This document shows positions 15,749-24,717 of a stretch of 64,000 nucleotides of DNA, piece by piece. Position 1 is the first letter of the stretch. The number at the start of each line of letters is the position of its first letter. The position numbers and the translations under genes are program-made. The notes under the pieces are model-generated. The model saw only the letters and a program-made list of their open reading frames with translations, was not told where the DNA came from and searched no databases. The DNA lies in contig CAJUMB010000002.1 in the NCBI GenBank assembly GCA_910587105.1, forward strand, positions 66,858 through 130,857, given 5' to 3'. The DNA is from an uncultured Lachnospiraceae bacterium. GTDB lineage: Bacteria > Bacillota > Clostridia > Lachnospirales > Lachnospiraceae.

Positions 15749-16849
15749 ATGAAAAACTGGAGAAAGATTATGGCAGCAGGACTGCTGTGCACATTAGTAT
15801 TGACAGGATGCGGTTCTTCCGGCAGCGGGGAAAGCGGACAGACCAGTGAAGAAGCAGTGGAAACCCAGGAGTCGGTTGAGAGTGAAGAAACCCAGGAGGC
15901 CGCTGAGGATGAGGAGAGTCAGGAGGAAGCTGCAGATAAGGATGGGGATTTGGCAGGAGACTCAGAGGCTATCCGTGTGGGTTCCAACCGTGCCATGGGA
16001 ACAGCGACGCCTTTCGTAGCACAGGAGAACGGACTGCTGGAGGAAGGCGGGCTGGATATTCAGGTATCAGAGTTCTCTGATGGAGCGGCTTTGATGGAGG
16101 CTTTTGCGGCAGGGGAACTGGATATTGCCATTGTGGGAATCGGACCGGTGGCCACCTGGATATCAAAAGGTGTGGATATGAAGATCGTGGCATCTGCCAA
16201 CGGCGGCGGCCATGTGCTGATGACCAGGAAAGAGACGGGGATTGAGACTGTGGAAGACCTGAAGGACCACATGGTAGCCGAACCGGGGATTGCCACAGTG
16301 ACAGACGCTATGCTGAGAAGTAAGATTTTGAAGGAGGCAGGGCTTGACCCGGAAATGGACCTTACCTTGATCCCTGGCATGAAACCGGCGGATATGGCCA
16401 GCGTGCTCATGGCAACCAAGGAAGTGGACGCTATGATTACCTGGGAGCCTTTTGCAGCTCAGGCGGAGGCCGATTACGGAGATGACATTCAGGTGGTTTA
16501 TGACTGCGGCAAAGAGATTAAAGATGAGACAGGTTCCGAGAATTTCTATCCTGTCAATGTAGTGGTGGCTTCTCAGGATTTTATTGACAATCAGATGGAT
16601 CAGCTGAAGTCATTTATGGAAGTTTACAAAGAAACCGTAGACTTCATCAATACAGACCCGGAGGCGGACAGTGTTCTGGCCAAGACCCTTCAGATGGAGG
16701 AAAGCGTTGTGGAGGCAGCCAGAGACCGGGTGGATTACACATATGAAATTGATGAGGAAGCTCCCCTGGAGACCCTGCAGTGGTCAAAAGATATGGGATA
16801 TATTGAAGAAGTCCCAGCCGCGGAAGATCTGTTTTATGAAGTACTATAA
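15749..16849 (+). CDS. ABC transporter substrate-binding lipoprotein, NitT/TauT type
   Basis: A 366-residue lipoprotein. The signal peptide has the lipobox LTGC (Cys near 21) and is followed by a long glutamate-rich linker (about residues 30-68). The binding domain follows: VGSNRAMGTATPFVAQENGL, FSDGAALMEAFAAGELDIAI, VVASQDFIDNQMDQLKSFM, as in SsuA/TauA/NMT1-like proteins. It delivers an anionic or small organic ligand to the permease at 16909. It starts 2 bp after the ligase gene, so ligase and importer are translated together. The acidic linker is longer than usual and may span the cell wall. Confidence 0.92.
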   Translation: MKNWRKIMAAGLLCTLVLTGCGSSGSGESGQTSEEAVETQESVESEETQEAAEDEESQEEAADKDGDLAGDSEAIRVGSNRAMGTATPFVAQENGLLEEGGLDIQVSEFSDGAALMEAFAAGELDIAIVGIGPVATWISKGVDMKIVASANGGGHVLMTRKETGIETVEDLKDHMVAEPGIATVTDAMLRSKILKEAGLDPEMDLTLIPGMKPADMASVLMATKEVDAMITWEPFAAQAEADYGDDIQVVYDCGKEIKDETGSENFYPVNVVVASQDFIDNQMDQLKSFMEVYKETVDFINTDPEADSVLAKTLQMEESVVEAARDRVDYTYEIDEEAPLETLQWSKDMGYIEEVPAAEDLFYEVL

Positions 16850-16908
16850 AAGGGGAAAGGCTTGTAACTGAGAAGGTACTGGACAGTTACAAAGGTTTTA
16901 TAAATCAC

Positions 16909-17694
16909 ATGAAAGGTAAGATAAAACCGTTTCTGCAGGGGTGTCTGGCCATAGCGGCCCTGGTGGGCCTGTGGGCGCTGGCATCGAAGACGGGCATTTT
17001 CGGGAAGATGGACCCCGAAGATGCCGAGCTGCTGCTCCCCATGCCGCAGGTGGTATGTGAGGAATTCTGGGAGCTGCTCAAATCCGGATATCTGCTCTCC
17101 AATATTTGGGTGAGTATGAAGAGAGTATTGGTGGGGTTCGGCATCGCGGTGCTGATTGGACTGCCCTTGGGGATTTTTATGGGAATGAGCGTGACTGTGC
17201 GCAACTTCATCTATCCCCTGGTACGCTTCTTTTCACCGATTCCAGGGGTGGCGTGGGTGCCGCTGGCTATTCTATGGTTCGGACTGGGGGACCGAGCAGC
17301 TATTTTTATCATTGTGATGGGCTCGCTGTCACCCATTATTATTAATTCTCTGCAGGGGGTGCTGAATGTTGACAGGAGTCTGTACGATGCGCTGCATATG
17401 ATGGAAGCCAATGGATGGCAGGTGGTTTACCACTGTATTGTTCCCAGCATTGTGCCCTATGTAATTTCCGGGTTCCGTCTGGGGCTGGGGTTTGCGTGGA
17501 GGGTTGTGATCGCCGCGGAAATGGTGGGAGTGCCAAAGGGATTGGGGTATGTGCTCAGTGTGGGCAGGAATACTGCCAATACATCGGTTACGATTATTAC
17601 GATTATCAGTCTCGGGATTATCATGATGCTTATGGAGGAAGTCCTGTTCCGTGTGCTGGAGAATCGTACCAGTAAATGGAAACAATGGGAGTAA
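16909..17694 (+). CDS. ABC transporter permease, NitT/TauT type
   Basis: A 261-residue inner-membrane permease of the SsuC/TauC type. Several hydrophobic helices and the EAA-type cytoplasmic loop (YDALHMMEANGWQVVYHCIV-P) that docks the ATPase are visible. PIPGVAWVPLAILWFGLGD is a family signature. It completes the importer made with 13447-14220 and 15749-16849. It starts 59 bp after the binding protein gene and is followed 9 bp later by MBOAT-C, which argues for one transcript and a linked function. Confidence 0.92.
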   Translation: MKGKIKPFLQGCLAIAALVGLWALASKTGIFGKMDPEDAELLLPMPQVVCEEFWELLKSGYLLSNIWVSMKRVLVGFGIAVLIGLPLGIFMGMSVTVRNFIYPLVRFFSPIPGVAWVPLAILWFGLGDRAAIFIIVMGSLSPIIINSLQGVLNVDRSLYDALHMMEANGWQVVYHCIVPSIVPYVISGFRLGLGFAWRVVIAAEMVGVPKGLGYVLSVGRNTANTSVTIITIISLGIIMMLMEEVLFRVLENRTSKWKQWE

Positions 17695-17703
17695 GAAGGG
17701 GTT

Positions 17704-19137
17704 ATGATTTTTTCATCGTATGAGTTTGTGCTGGGATTTTTCCCGGTTGTTTTTGCCGTATATTGGATATTAAACAGGTTTCGCTATTATCATTTATCAA
17801 AAATCTGGATGGCGGTGGCTTCGTTTTATTTCTATGCCCAGGGAAGCCCTGATTTCTTCGTCTTCTTTCTGGGAAGTGTCACGGCCAATTATGTAGTGGG
17901 CACCACATTGTGTAAAATGCAGGAGGATTCTTATCTGGCTCAGCGCAGAATTTTGATGGCTGTGGGAGTCCTTGCCAATGTGGCCCTTTTGGGATATTAT
18001 AAGTATTACGATTTCTTTATTGAAAATGTAAACACACTGACAGGGCTTGACTTTGCAATGAAGAATATCGCCCTGCCCATAGGAATTTCGTTTTTTACCT
18101 TCCAGTTGATTGCATTTCTTGTGGATTCTTACCGGGGTCTGACGAAAGAATACAATGTGCTGGATTATCTGCTGTTTATTACCTTTTTCCCCCAGTTGAT
18201 TGTGGGGCCCATTGTTCATCATAAAGAGATGACGGTTCAGTTTGAAGACGAGGGCAATATGCGTCTCAACTATAAGAATATAGCGCTGGGCATTTTTATC
18301 TTTGCCATCGGACTGGGGAAAAAGATGCTGCTGGCAGACCCGCTGAACAACAATGCGGCGGAGTTCTATGGTGCAGTGGGAGACCAGGTAACCATGTGGC
18401 AGGCGTGGTTTTATACCCTGGAGTATTCTATTTCTTATTATTTTGATTTGTCTGGGTATACAGATATGGCCATCGGTCTGGGGCTGTTCTTTAATATTCG
18501 TCTTCCGGAGAACTTTAATGCACCTTTTCGTTCCAGGAATTTTAAAGAATACTGGCAGCGGCAGCATATGACTCTGTCTAGGTTTCTGGGAGGATATGTA
18601 TTTAAGAATGTATTCCGCAAGGGGTGTAAATGGCGTAATTATTATGTGGCTACCATGGCCACATTCCTGGTGTCCGGTATCTGGCACGGTGCAGGATGGA
18701 ACTTTATTATCTGGGGTATTATGAATGGGGTTCTGGTGTGTATCAGTGCGTATCTGGCATATCATAAGAAAGAGCCGCCATTTCTGGTGGGATGGTTCTT
18801 CACCTTCATCTTCATTGTGCTGACCCGTGTGATTTTTGTGGCAGTGGACATGCACGATACTATGGTGGTCTATAAGGCCATGTTTGATGTGAAAAGCCTG
18901 ATGGAAATGGGATGGGCGCAGGTATCTTCTGCCTGTCTGGCATTTGGTTATGAAAATTATCAATTGATGCTGATTAGTCTGGCCGGCCTGTTGATCTGCT
19001 GGTTTGCACCTACTACAAGACATATGGCAGACCGATTTAAGCCGGATGTGAAACATTTTATTTTTACTGCTGTTCTGCTGGCTGTCTGCTTTGCCAGGAT
19101 GAATCAGGTGGTAGAATTTTTGTATTTCCAGTTTTAA
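17704..19137 (+). CDS. MBOAT family O-acyltransferase, divergent (MBOAT-C)
   Basis: A 477-residue polytopic membrane protein. Motifs are YWQRQHMTLSRFLGGYVFKN (His near 288) and GIWHGAGWNFIIWG (presumed catalytic His near 328), and it ends in FLYFQF. Unlike MBOAT-A and -B, the usual RDY of the first motif reads GGY and the following PLGG is missing (VFKNVFRKG instead). This suggests a separate subfamily with a different donor or acceptor. It follows the importer permease by 9 bp and precedes an SGNH gene by 18 bp. It is likely to transfer the acyl group activated by the 14220-15746 ligase to a surface polymer. Confidence 0.88.
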   Translation: MIFSSYEFVLGFFPVVFAVYWILNRFRYYHLSKIWMAVASFYFYAQGSPDFFVFFLGSVTANYVVGTTLCKMQEDSYLAQRRILMAVGVLANVALLGYYKYYDFFIENVNTLTGLDFAMKNIALPIGISFFTFQLIAFLVDSYRGLTKEYNVLDYLLFITFFPQLIVGPIVHHKEMTVQFEDEGNMRLNYKNIALGIFIFAIGLGKKMLLADPLNNNAAEFYGAVGDQVTMWQAWFYTLEYSISYYFDLSGYTDMAIGLGLFFNIRLPENFNAPFRSRNFKEYWQRQHMTLSRFLGGYVFKNVFRKGCKWRNYYVATMATFLVSGIWHGAGWNFIIWGIMNGVLVCISAYLAYHKKEPPFLVGWFFTFIFIVLTRVIFVAVDMHDTMVVYKAMFDVKSLMEMGWAQVSSACLAFGYENYQLMLISLAGLLICWFAPTTRHMADRFKPDVKHFIFTAVLLAVCFARMNQVVEFLYFQF

Positions 19138-19155
19138 GAGAGGAGCGGGGAGTCC

Positions 19156-20310
19156 TTGAAGTATAAGAGATGGATGTTGGGGATGCTTGCGTTTGTTTTA
19201 TTGGTGCTGGCAGGTATTGGTTCTTTGAATTATTTTGTAGACCCCTATGATTATTTTGCTTATGTGAGCGGAGATTATAAGGACCTGTCACCAGTGGACG
19301 GAAAAACAGGCTATGTCCGTCTGCTGAAGCTTACCCATGTGAAAAAATTTGCAGACCAGTATGAAGGGTATATACTGGGAGGTTCTAAGGCGGGTTCTTA
19401 TCGGACAGAGAAGCTGGCAGAAATGGATGGATACCGCTATTATAATATGCATGAGTCGCTGGGTACTTTCCATGAATATGAGGAAACGGTGAGGTATCTG
19501 CTGGAGATTGATGATCCAAAGAAAATTATCCTGAACATCAGCGGACGTGAATCTACAAAATATGACCTGCAGGCAGACGGAGCGGCGGTGAATCAGTTTC
19601 CGGCTGTTATGACGGGGGAATCCCGGGTGCTGGAATATATTGATTTTCTGTTGAAGGATGTGAAAGCTGCCTTTGAAAAGCTGGAGCAGGATCAGATACT
19701 GCCGGAATTTGAATATTTTACGGGAGAGAGGAATCTGACCAGCCATTACAGGCAGTTTTTTAAAGACAGGGACCGGAAAGTAGCCAGGTATTCCATGCGT
19801 TATTATGAAAATTATTTAAAGACACTGTTTACCAGGTCCATTGAGGGAACCTGTTATCGGGAAAACCTGGATTCCATGCGGCGGATTAAGGAGATGTGTG
19901 ATCAGGCCCAAACGGAATTGCTGGTAATTGTGGCGCCGGTATTCATTTCGGAGAGGTCTTATTTTGAGGAACCGGAATACTGGAATTTTATGGCTGAGCT
20001 GGCGACGATTACAGATTACTGGGATTTCAGCGCTTTTTGCGATGTGAACATGGACCCATACAATTTTTATGATCCCAAGCATTTCTATTATGAGATGGGG
20101 GATGAGGTGGTGGAGACCATTATGGGAAATCCCGGATATGAAGGATTCGGTGTATATGTGACACTGGAAAATTGTGGGAAAGTATTGAAAAAGAGGGAGA
20201 AAGACTACTATCGATATAAGAAGGAATATGAGGAGACAGGAACCATCCTGCTGAAAGGGTATGAAGATTCCTGTACCATACCTCTGGAGAAGTCACATGC
20301 ATTACAATAA
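19156..20310 (+). CDS. SGNH-like membrane-anchored protein (SGNH-C)
   Basis: A 384-residue protein starting at TTG 19156 behind an AGGAGCGGGG site, with an N-terminal membrane helix (about residues 6-26). SGNH-like blocks are YILGGSKAGSY (Ser 77) and DPKHFYYEMGDEV (Asp 306, His 309), arranged as in DltD/AlgJ-type partners of MBOATs. It follows MBOAT-C and overlaps the response regulator gene by 14 bp. Sequence is quite unlike SGNH-A and SGNH-B outside the catalytic blocks. A role in acyl transfer at the outer face is inferred from pairing with an MBOAT; it could instead have lost hydrolase activity and act as a scaffold. Confidence 0.72.
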   Translation: MKYKRWMLGMLAFVLLVLAGIGSLNYFVDPYDYFAYVSGDYKDLSPVDGKTGYVRLLKLTHVKKFADQYEGYILGGSKAGSYRTEKLAEMDGYRYYNMHESLGTFHEYEETVRYLLEIDDPKKIILNISGRESTKYDLQADGAAVNQFPAVMTGESRVLEYIDFLLKDVKAAFEKLEQDQILPEFEYFTGERNLTSHYRQFFKDRDRKVARYSMRYYENYLKTLFTRSIEGTCYRENLDSMRRIKEMCDQAQTELLVIVAPVFISERSYFEEPEYWNFMAELATITDYWDFSAFCDVNMDPYNFYDPKHFYYEMGDEVVETIMGNPGYEGFGVYVTLENCGKVLKKREKDYYRYKKEYEETGTILLKGYEDSCTIPLEKSHALQ

Positions 20311-20992
20311 AACATTGCTGGTTGTGGAAGATGAGGAAAAACTTCTGCGCACCCTGTCGGATTTTCTGACCATACAGGGTTATGAGATTCTTCAGGCATC
20401 AGACGGACAGGAAGCTTTGGAAATCTTTTGCAACAATATGAATAAAATTGATCTGGTATTATTGGATATTAAGCTTCCTCTAGTGAATGGGAATGAAGTA
20501 CTCAATGAAATAAGGAGGAATTCCCAGATTCCGGTGATTATGCTGACTGCGAATTCCTCTGTGGAAAAACAGCTGTATAGTTTTTCTCAGGGCGCTGATG
20601 ACTATATTGTCAAACCCTATACATTGGCGGGGCTTAAAGCTCATGTGGAGGCAGTGTTGAAAAGGGCCGGGAAAATGGACCAGTTTCTGGAGGCAGGGGA
20701 ACTGCGTCTGGACCTGCCTGGCCAGAAGGTGTACAGAAAAGGAGAGTACGTGGAGACCACCCGCAGAGAATATGAGCTGCTGCAGTATTTTATGGAAAAT
20801 CAGGGACGGGTGTTGAAACGGGAACATATTCTGGATGCTGTCTGGGGGTTTGACTATGCCGGGGAGACCCGCACTGTGGATACAATGGTGAAGCAGCTGC
20901 GAAAGAAACTGACGGACGAATGTAATTACATACGTTCTGTATACGGAGTGGGTTATATTTTTGAGGCAGAGGCGGATGAAGGGGAAAGTTAG
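20297..20992 (+). CDS. OmpR-family response regulator
   Basis: A 231-residue regulator. The receiver domain has the acidic pair in LLVVEDEEKLL, phospho-acceptor in LVLLDIKLPLVNG, and Thr/Lys positions MLTANSS and DDYIVKPY. The C-terminal winged helix (TTRREYELLQYFMENQGRVL, then RTVDTMVKQLRKKL) binds DNA. ATG 20297 is chosen because a GGAG site lies 7 nt upstream and the receiver then has its normal length. It overlaps SGNH-C by 14 bp and its partner kinase by 17 bp, so the pair belongs to the same transcript as the importer and MBOAT-C and may control it. Confidence 0.93.
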   Translation: MHYNKTLLVVEDEEKLLRTLSDFLTIQGYEILQASDGQEALEIFCNNMNKIDLVLLDIKLPLVNGNEVLNEIRRNSQIPVIMLTANSSVEKQLYSFSQGADDYIVKPYTLAGLKAHVEAVLKRAGKMDQFLEAGELRLDLPGQKVYRKGEYVETTRREYELLQYFMENQGRVLKREHILDAVWGFDYAGETRTVDTMVKQLRKKLTDECNYIRSVYGVGYIFEAEADEGES

Positions 20993-22427
20993 AAGAAAAC
21001 TGATGTGGATGCAGCTGTCCATCCTGATAGCTGTAACAGGGGGAGGTGCACTGATTTATTATCTGGCTGCGCCTTTTTATCATAGTTTTCAGAGAAATCA
21101 GCTGATATGGGAGGCTTACCATACTCTAGGAGATATGGACCTGAATATGCTGGAATACAGCGATGAATCCACACTCTGGCAGTATGAGGAACAGAATGTG
21201 AGGATCACTATTTCCAATGAAGAATTTTATCCTGTCTATACAACATGGGCGGAAAATATGGAGCATCAGGTGTATCGTCATATTGTAAGAAATAAGGAGG
21301 AGTTCTCCAAGACGCCCCAGCTTATTTCGGGGGAGAGCGGCCAGTTTTCCGTTGTAAAGCTGATGGGGCTGCTTGAGCAGGACGGGGAAACGTTTTATGT
21401 GAGCATCCGTGTGAAAAAGGTATCTGGTGAACTGGTTTTTCGAAATACAGAACTTGTGCTGGCTGTATTTCTATTAGCACTTGTCATTAGCGTTCCTATA
21501 TTGTATATTTATTTTAAACACGTGGCCCAGCCTTTTGAAGAGATACTGGATGGAACAAATCGAATTGTCCAGAGTGACTTCCACGTAAATTTGAGTGAGG
21601 ATGGAGTCTATCGGGAATTAAACTGTCTGGCCAGGAATATCAATTGGATGACATCACACCTGCAGAAGATGGAAAATCAGGATGGTGGACTTCAGGTGGA
21701 CCTGGGGCGGGACAAAGAAATGCTGGAGAATATCCGAAAAGATGTAGTGGCGGATATCTCCCACGAGTTGAAGACGCCGCTGGCTATTATTTCCAGCCAG
21801 GTGGAGATGCTTCAGTGTATGGACGACCGGATTGACCGGAGTTATTATTACAGCTCCATTGTGGAGGAAGTGTCCAGAATGTCTGACATGGTGGGGGAAT
21901 TGATGGATTTGTCCCTTCTGGAACAGAACCTTCAGAAAATGGAGAAATGCGAGATTAATCTGACCGATATTATGGAGTATATCCGCTTAAAGTACCAGGC
22001 CCTCTTTGGACAGAATCATATTAAGGGTGAATTTTCTCTGGAGCCGGAATGCTGTGTATGGGGGAATGCCCATTATCTGGAACAGGCCCTTGATAACTAT
22101 ATTATGAATGCGTTTTCCCATACCGCTCAGGGCAACTGTATACGGGTGTGCCTGTATCGGAAAAATGGATGGGCGCATGTTACTGTTTACAATCAGGGGG
22201 AACATATTGAGCCATCGGATATGGAACGGATATGGCAGGGATATGTAATGCAGCGTCCCAAACAGGAAACAGCCCAGGACAGGCCGGAACAACGGCATAT
22301 GGGGATAGGACTGTATCTGGTACGCCGGATTATCCGTCTTCATCAGGGTGAATGCGGCGTGGAGAATAAAGATAAAGGGGTGGAGTTTTGGTTTAAAGTG
22401 CCATGTAACCATGAAAAACAGGGTTGA
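20976..22427 (+). CDS. Sensor histidine kinase
   Basis: A 483-residue membrane kinase. TM1 lies near residues 9-30, an extracellular sensor region of about 120 residues follows, then TM2 (VFLLALVISVPILYIYF) and a HAMP-like linker. The phospho-accepting His is in DISHELKTPLAIIS. The ATP-binding part has DNYIMNAFSH as N box and GIGLYLVRRI as G2. ATG 20976 is chosen; an in-frame TTG 15 bp upstream is possible. It overlaps the response regulator and is followed after 20 bp by the nucleotidyltransferase. It presumably senses an envelope or ligand signal for the acylation island. It is of the VanS/PhoR style, with no clear hint to its ligand. Confidence 0.92.
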   Translation: MKGKVRRKLMWMQLSILIAVTGGGALIYYLAAPFYHSFQRNQLIWEAYHTLGDMDLNMLEYSDESTLWQYEEQNVRITISNEEFYPVYTTWAENMEHQVYRHIVRNKEEFSKTPQLISGESGQFSVVKLMGLLEQDGETFYVSIRVKKVSGELVFRNTELVLAVFLLALVISVPILYIYFKHVAQPFEEILDGTNRIVQSDFHVNLSEDGVYRELNCLARNINWMTSHLQKMENQDGGLQVDLGRDKEMLENIRKDVVADISHELKTPLAIISSQVEMLQCMDDRIDRSYYYSSIVEEVSRMSDMVGELMDLSLLEQNLQKMEKCEINLTDIMEYIRLKYQALFGQNHIKGEFSLEPECCVWGNAHYLEQALDNYIMNAFSHTAQGNCIRVCLYRKNGWAHVTVYNQGEHIEPSDMERIWQGYVMQRPKQETAQDRPEQRHMGIGLYLVRRIIRLHQGECGVENKDKGVEFWFKVPCNHEKQG

Positions 22428-22447
22428 GCAAAGGGAGAGTGATGATT

Positions 22448-23371
22448 ATGGATAAACCAGCACTGGTGATTATGGCAGCGGGGATGGGAAGCCGCTATGG
22501 GGGATTGAAGCAGATTGACCCAGTGGATGCACAGGGGGATATTCTGATGGATTTCTCCATTTACGATGCCAGACGGGCAGGTTTTCAGAAAGTGGTATTT
22601 ATTATCAAAAGGGAAAATGAACAGGCTTTCAGGCAGGCAATTGGTGAGCGCATTGGCCGATATATGGAGGTCTCCTATGTTTTCCAGGAGCTGGACGCAC
22701 TGCCGGAAGGTTTTCAGGTGCCTGAGGGCCGGGTAAAACCTTTTGGAACAGGTCACGCCATACTGTGCTGTATGAATGAGCTGAAGGGGCCGTTTGCCGT
22801 GATCAATGCAGATGATTATTATGGGAGGCAGGCTTTTGAACAGCTGTATCAGTATCTGACTGCACATTCTGACGATGAGAAATACCGCTATTGTATGGTG
22901 GGATATGTTCTGGGGAATACTCTCACTGATAACGGACATGTGGCCAGAGGGGTGTGCAGCACAGATGACAACGGTTTTCTGAAAGGAATTCAGGAGCGGA
23001 CGCATATTGAGAAACGCGGGAATGGCGCTGCCTATACAGAGGATGACGGCGTTTCCTGGACAGATATTGATGTGGACAGCATTGTGTCTATGAATATGTG
23101 GGGATTTTCCCTGAGTATTCTGCAGGAGCTGAAAGAACGATTCCCGGCATTTCTCACACAGGGATTTCAGGAGAATCCATTGAAATGTGAATATTTTCTT
23201 CCGTCAGTGGTAGGTGACTTGCTGGCAGAGGGGAAGGCGTCTGTGGAGGTATTGAAATCTATGGACCAATGGCATGGTGTCACGTATCGTGAGGATAAGA
23301 GAGTAGTGTCAGAGGCCATTTGCAAAATGAAGGAAGCAGGGGAGTATCCCAAAACGGCATTACATGATTAG
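22448..23371 (+). CDS. Sugar-phosphate nucleotidyltransferase family protein
   Basis: A 307-residue protein of the NTP-transferase fold. The N-terminal nucleotide loop is LVIMAAGMGSRYGGLKQ, and a metal/sugar region reads AVINADDYYG. ATG 22448 is preferred because a GGGAG site lies 10 nt upstream; an ATG two codons earlier and a TTG overlapping the kinase stop codon are alternatives. Such proteins join NTP and a sugar phosphate to form NDP-sugars. It lies between the two-component system and galE, so a role in supplying nucleotide sugars for surface glycans is plausible. Substrate and nucleotide cannot be read from sequence. Confidence 0.82.
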   Translation: MDKPALVIMAAGMGSRYGGLKQIDPVDAQGDILMDFSIYDARRAGFQKVVFIIKRENEQAFRQAIGERIGRYMEVSYVFQELDALPEGFQVPEGRVKPFGTGHAILCCMNELKGPFAVINADDYYGRQAFEQLYQYLTAHSDDEKYRYCMVGYVLGNTLTDNGHVARGVCSTDDNGFLKGIQERTHIEKRGNGAAYTEDDGVSWTDIDVDSIVSMNMWGFSLSILQELKERFPAFLTQGFQENPLKCEYFLPSVVGDLLAEGKASVEVLKSMDQWHGVTYREDKRVVSEAICKMKEAGEYPKTALHD

Positions 23372-23450
23372 AGTGTCAAAAGTCCATTTTTATCGGTGAG
23401 TGACAGGCTGATCATTATAAAAATAAATTCTTTGCAGGAGGTAACGTGAT

Positions 23451-24467
23451 ATGACAATTTTGGTAACAGGCGGTGCCGGCTATATCGGGAGCCACACATG
23501 TGTGGAACTTCTTCAGGCTGGTTATGAAGTGGTTGTAATGGATAACCTGTGTAATTCCAGCAGGAAGGCACTGGATGCGGTGGAGGAGATTGCCGGTAAG
23601 AAGGTGACTTTCTATGAGACAGATATGATGGATAAGGCGGGAATGGATAAGATTTTCCAGGAGCAGAATATTGATGCAGTGATTCATTTTGCAGGTTTAA
23701 AAGCAGTGGGAGAGTCAGTTCAGAAGCCGTTGGAGTATTATACCAACAATATTTCCGGCACTTTGACGCTGTGTGCGTCCATGCGTGAGGCCGGGGTGAA
23801 GAATATTGTGTTCAGTTCATCGGCTACTGTGTATGGAGATCCCGCCTTTGTACCCATCACAGAGGACTGCCCCAAGGGACAGATTACCAATCCTTATGGA
23901 CAGACCAAGGGCATGCTGGAGCAGATTCTGACAGATATTCATGTCAGCGATCCAGAGTGGAATGTGGTTCTGCTTCGGTACTTTAATCCTGTAGGAGCTC
24001 ATGAGTCAGGAAAGATGGGAGAGGACCCCAAGGGAATCCCCAATAACCTTACACCTTATATTGCCCAGGTGGCGGTAGGAAAGCTGGAAAAACTGGGTGT
24101 ATTTGGGGATGATTACGACACTCCCGATGGGACAGGAGTCAGGGACTATATCCATGTGGTAGACCTGGCTGTGGGGCATGTGAAAGCCATTGAAAAGCTG
24201 CAGAAGAAGGAAGGCGTTTCCATTTATAATCTGGGCACCGGACGGGGCTATAGCGTTCTGGAAGTGCTCCATGCATATGAAAAAGCCTGTGGAAAAACCA
24301 TTCCTTATGAGATAAAACCACGTCGGGCAGGGGATATTGCCACCTGTTATGCAGATCCGTCTAAGGCGAGAGAAGAATTGGGATGGTCCGCTGCCAGAGG
24401 AATCGAAGAAATGTGCGCGGATTCCTGGAGATGGCAGTCTGGGCATCCCAATGGTTTTGAAGGGTAG
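23451..24467 (+). CDS. galE: UDP-glucose 4-epimerase
   Basis: A 338-residue short-chain epimerase of standard GalE length. The NAD loop is ILVTGGAGYIGSHTCVELL, the catalytic region has FSSSATVYG and YGQTK (Tyr-x-x-x-Lys), and ENCPKG-type and RYFNPVGAHESG segments are present. It interconverts UDP-glucose and UDP-galactose for the Leloir pathway or for surface glycan precursors. A GCAGGAGG site lies about 10 nt before the ATG. It ends 7 bp from the end of csrA on the other strand with no terminator between them, so the two convergent transcripts probably overlap. Confidence 0.96.
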   Translation: MTILVTGGAGYIGSHTCVELLQAGYEVVVMDNLCNSSRKALDAVEEIAGKKVTFYETDMMDKAGMDKIFQEQNIDAVIHFAGLKAVGESVQKPLEYYTNNISGTLTLCASMREAGVKNIVFSSSATVYGDPAFVPITEDCPKGQITNPYGQTKGMLEQILTDIHVSDPEWNVVLLRYFNPVGAHESGKMGEDPKGIPNNLTPYIAQVAVGKLEKLGVFGDDYDTPDGTGVRDYIHVVDLAVGHVKAIEKLQKKEGVSIYNLGTGRGYSVLEVLHAYEKACGKTIPYEIKPRRAGDIATCYADPSKAREELGWSAARGIEEMCADSWRWQSGHPNGFEG

Positions 24468-24474
24468 AATTTAC

Positions 24475-24717
24475 TTACAGTTCTTTAGAATGGGGCAGTA
24501 CAAGTTTTTTCAGGGCGTTGACGGAGGCTTTGCTCAGTTCTCCGGCTGCCTCCTGATTGGCCTGGGCTGCCTCTATTAATTCGGCACGCAGTATTTTCAC
24601 ATCTTTCGGCGCCTCGACAGCTAGTTTGATCCAGTCACTGCCGATTTCCAGAACCGAGACGGTAACATTACCGTTTATGACCAGTGACTGGTTTTTCTTT
24701 CTTTGCAGTACCAGCAT
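24475..24717 (-). CDS. csrA: Carbon storage regulator CsrA
   Basis: An 80-residue CsrA beginning MLVLQRKKNQSLVINGNVTV, with the conserved LVLxRK start and GxxVxV core, and a longer C-terminal helix as common in Firmicutes. CsrA is a dimeric RNA-binding protein that blocks ribosome access at GGA motifs. In Bacillus its target is flagellin mRNA and FliW is its protein antagonist. Its start codon and GAGGGAGG ribosome site lie inside the 3' end of fliW, so translation is likely coupled. No flagellin gene is in the window. Confidence 0.96.
   Translation of the reverse strand: MLVLQRKKNQSLVINGNVTVSVLEIGSDWIKLAVEAPKDVKILRAELIEAAQANQEAAGELSKASVNALKKLVLPHSKEL

Noticed and set aside
17797..19056. 419-codon open frame on the minus strand opposite MBOAT-C
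   Set aside because: It lies wholly antisense to a clear MBOAT gene, is rich in His/Gln/Ile as expected of an antisense frame, and has no family-like motif or ribosome site.
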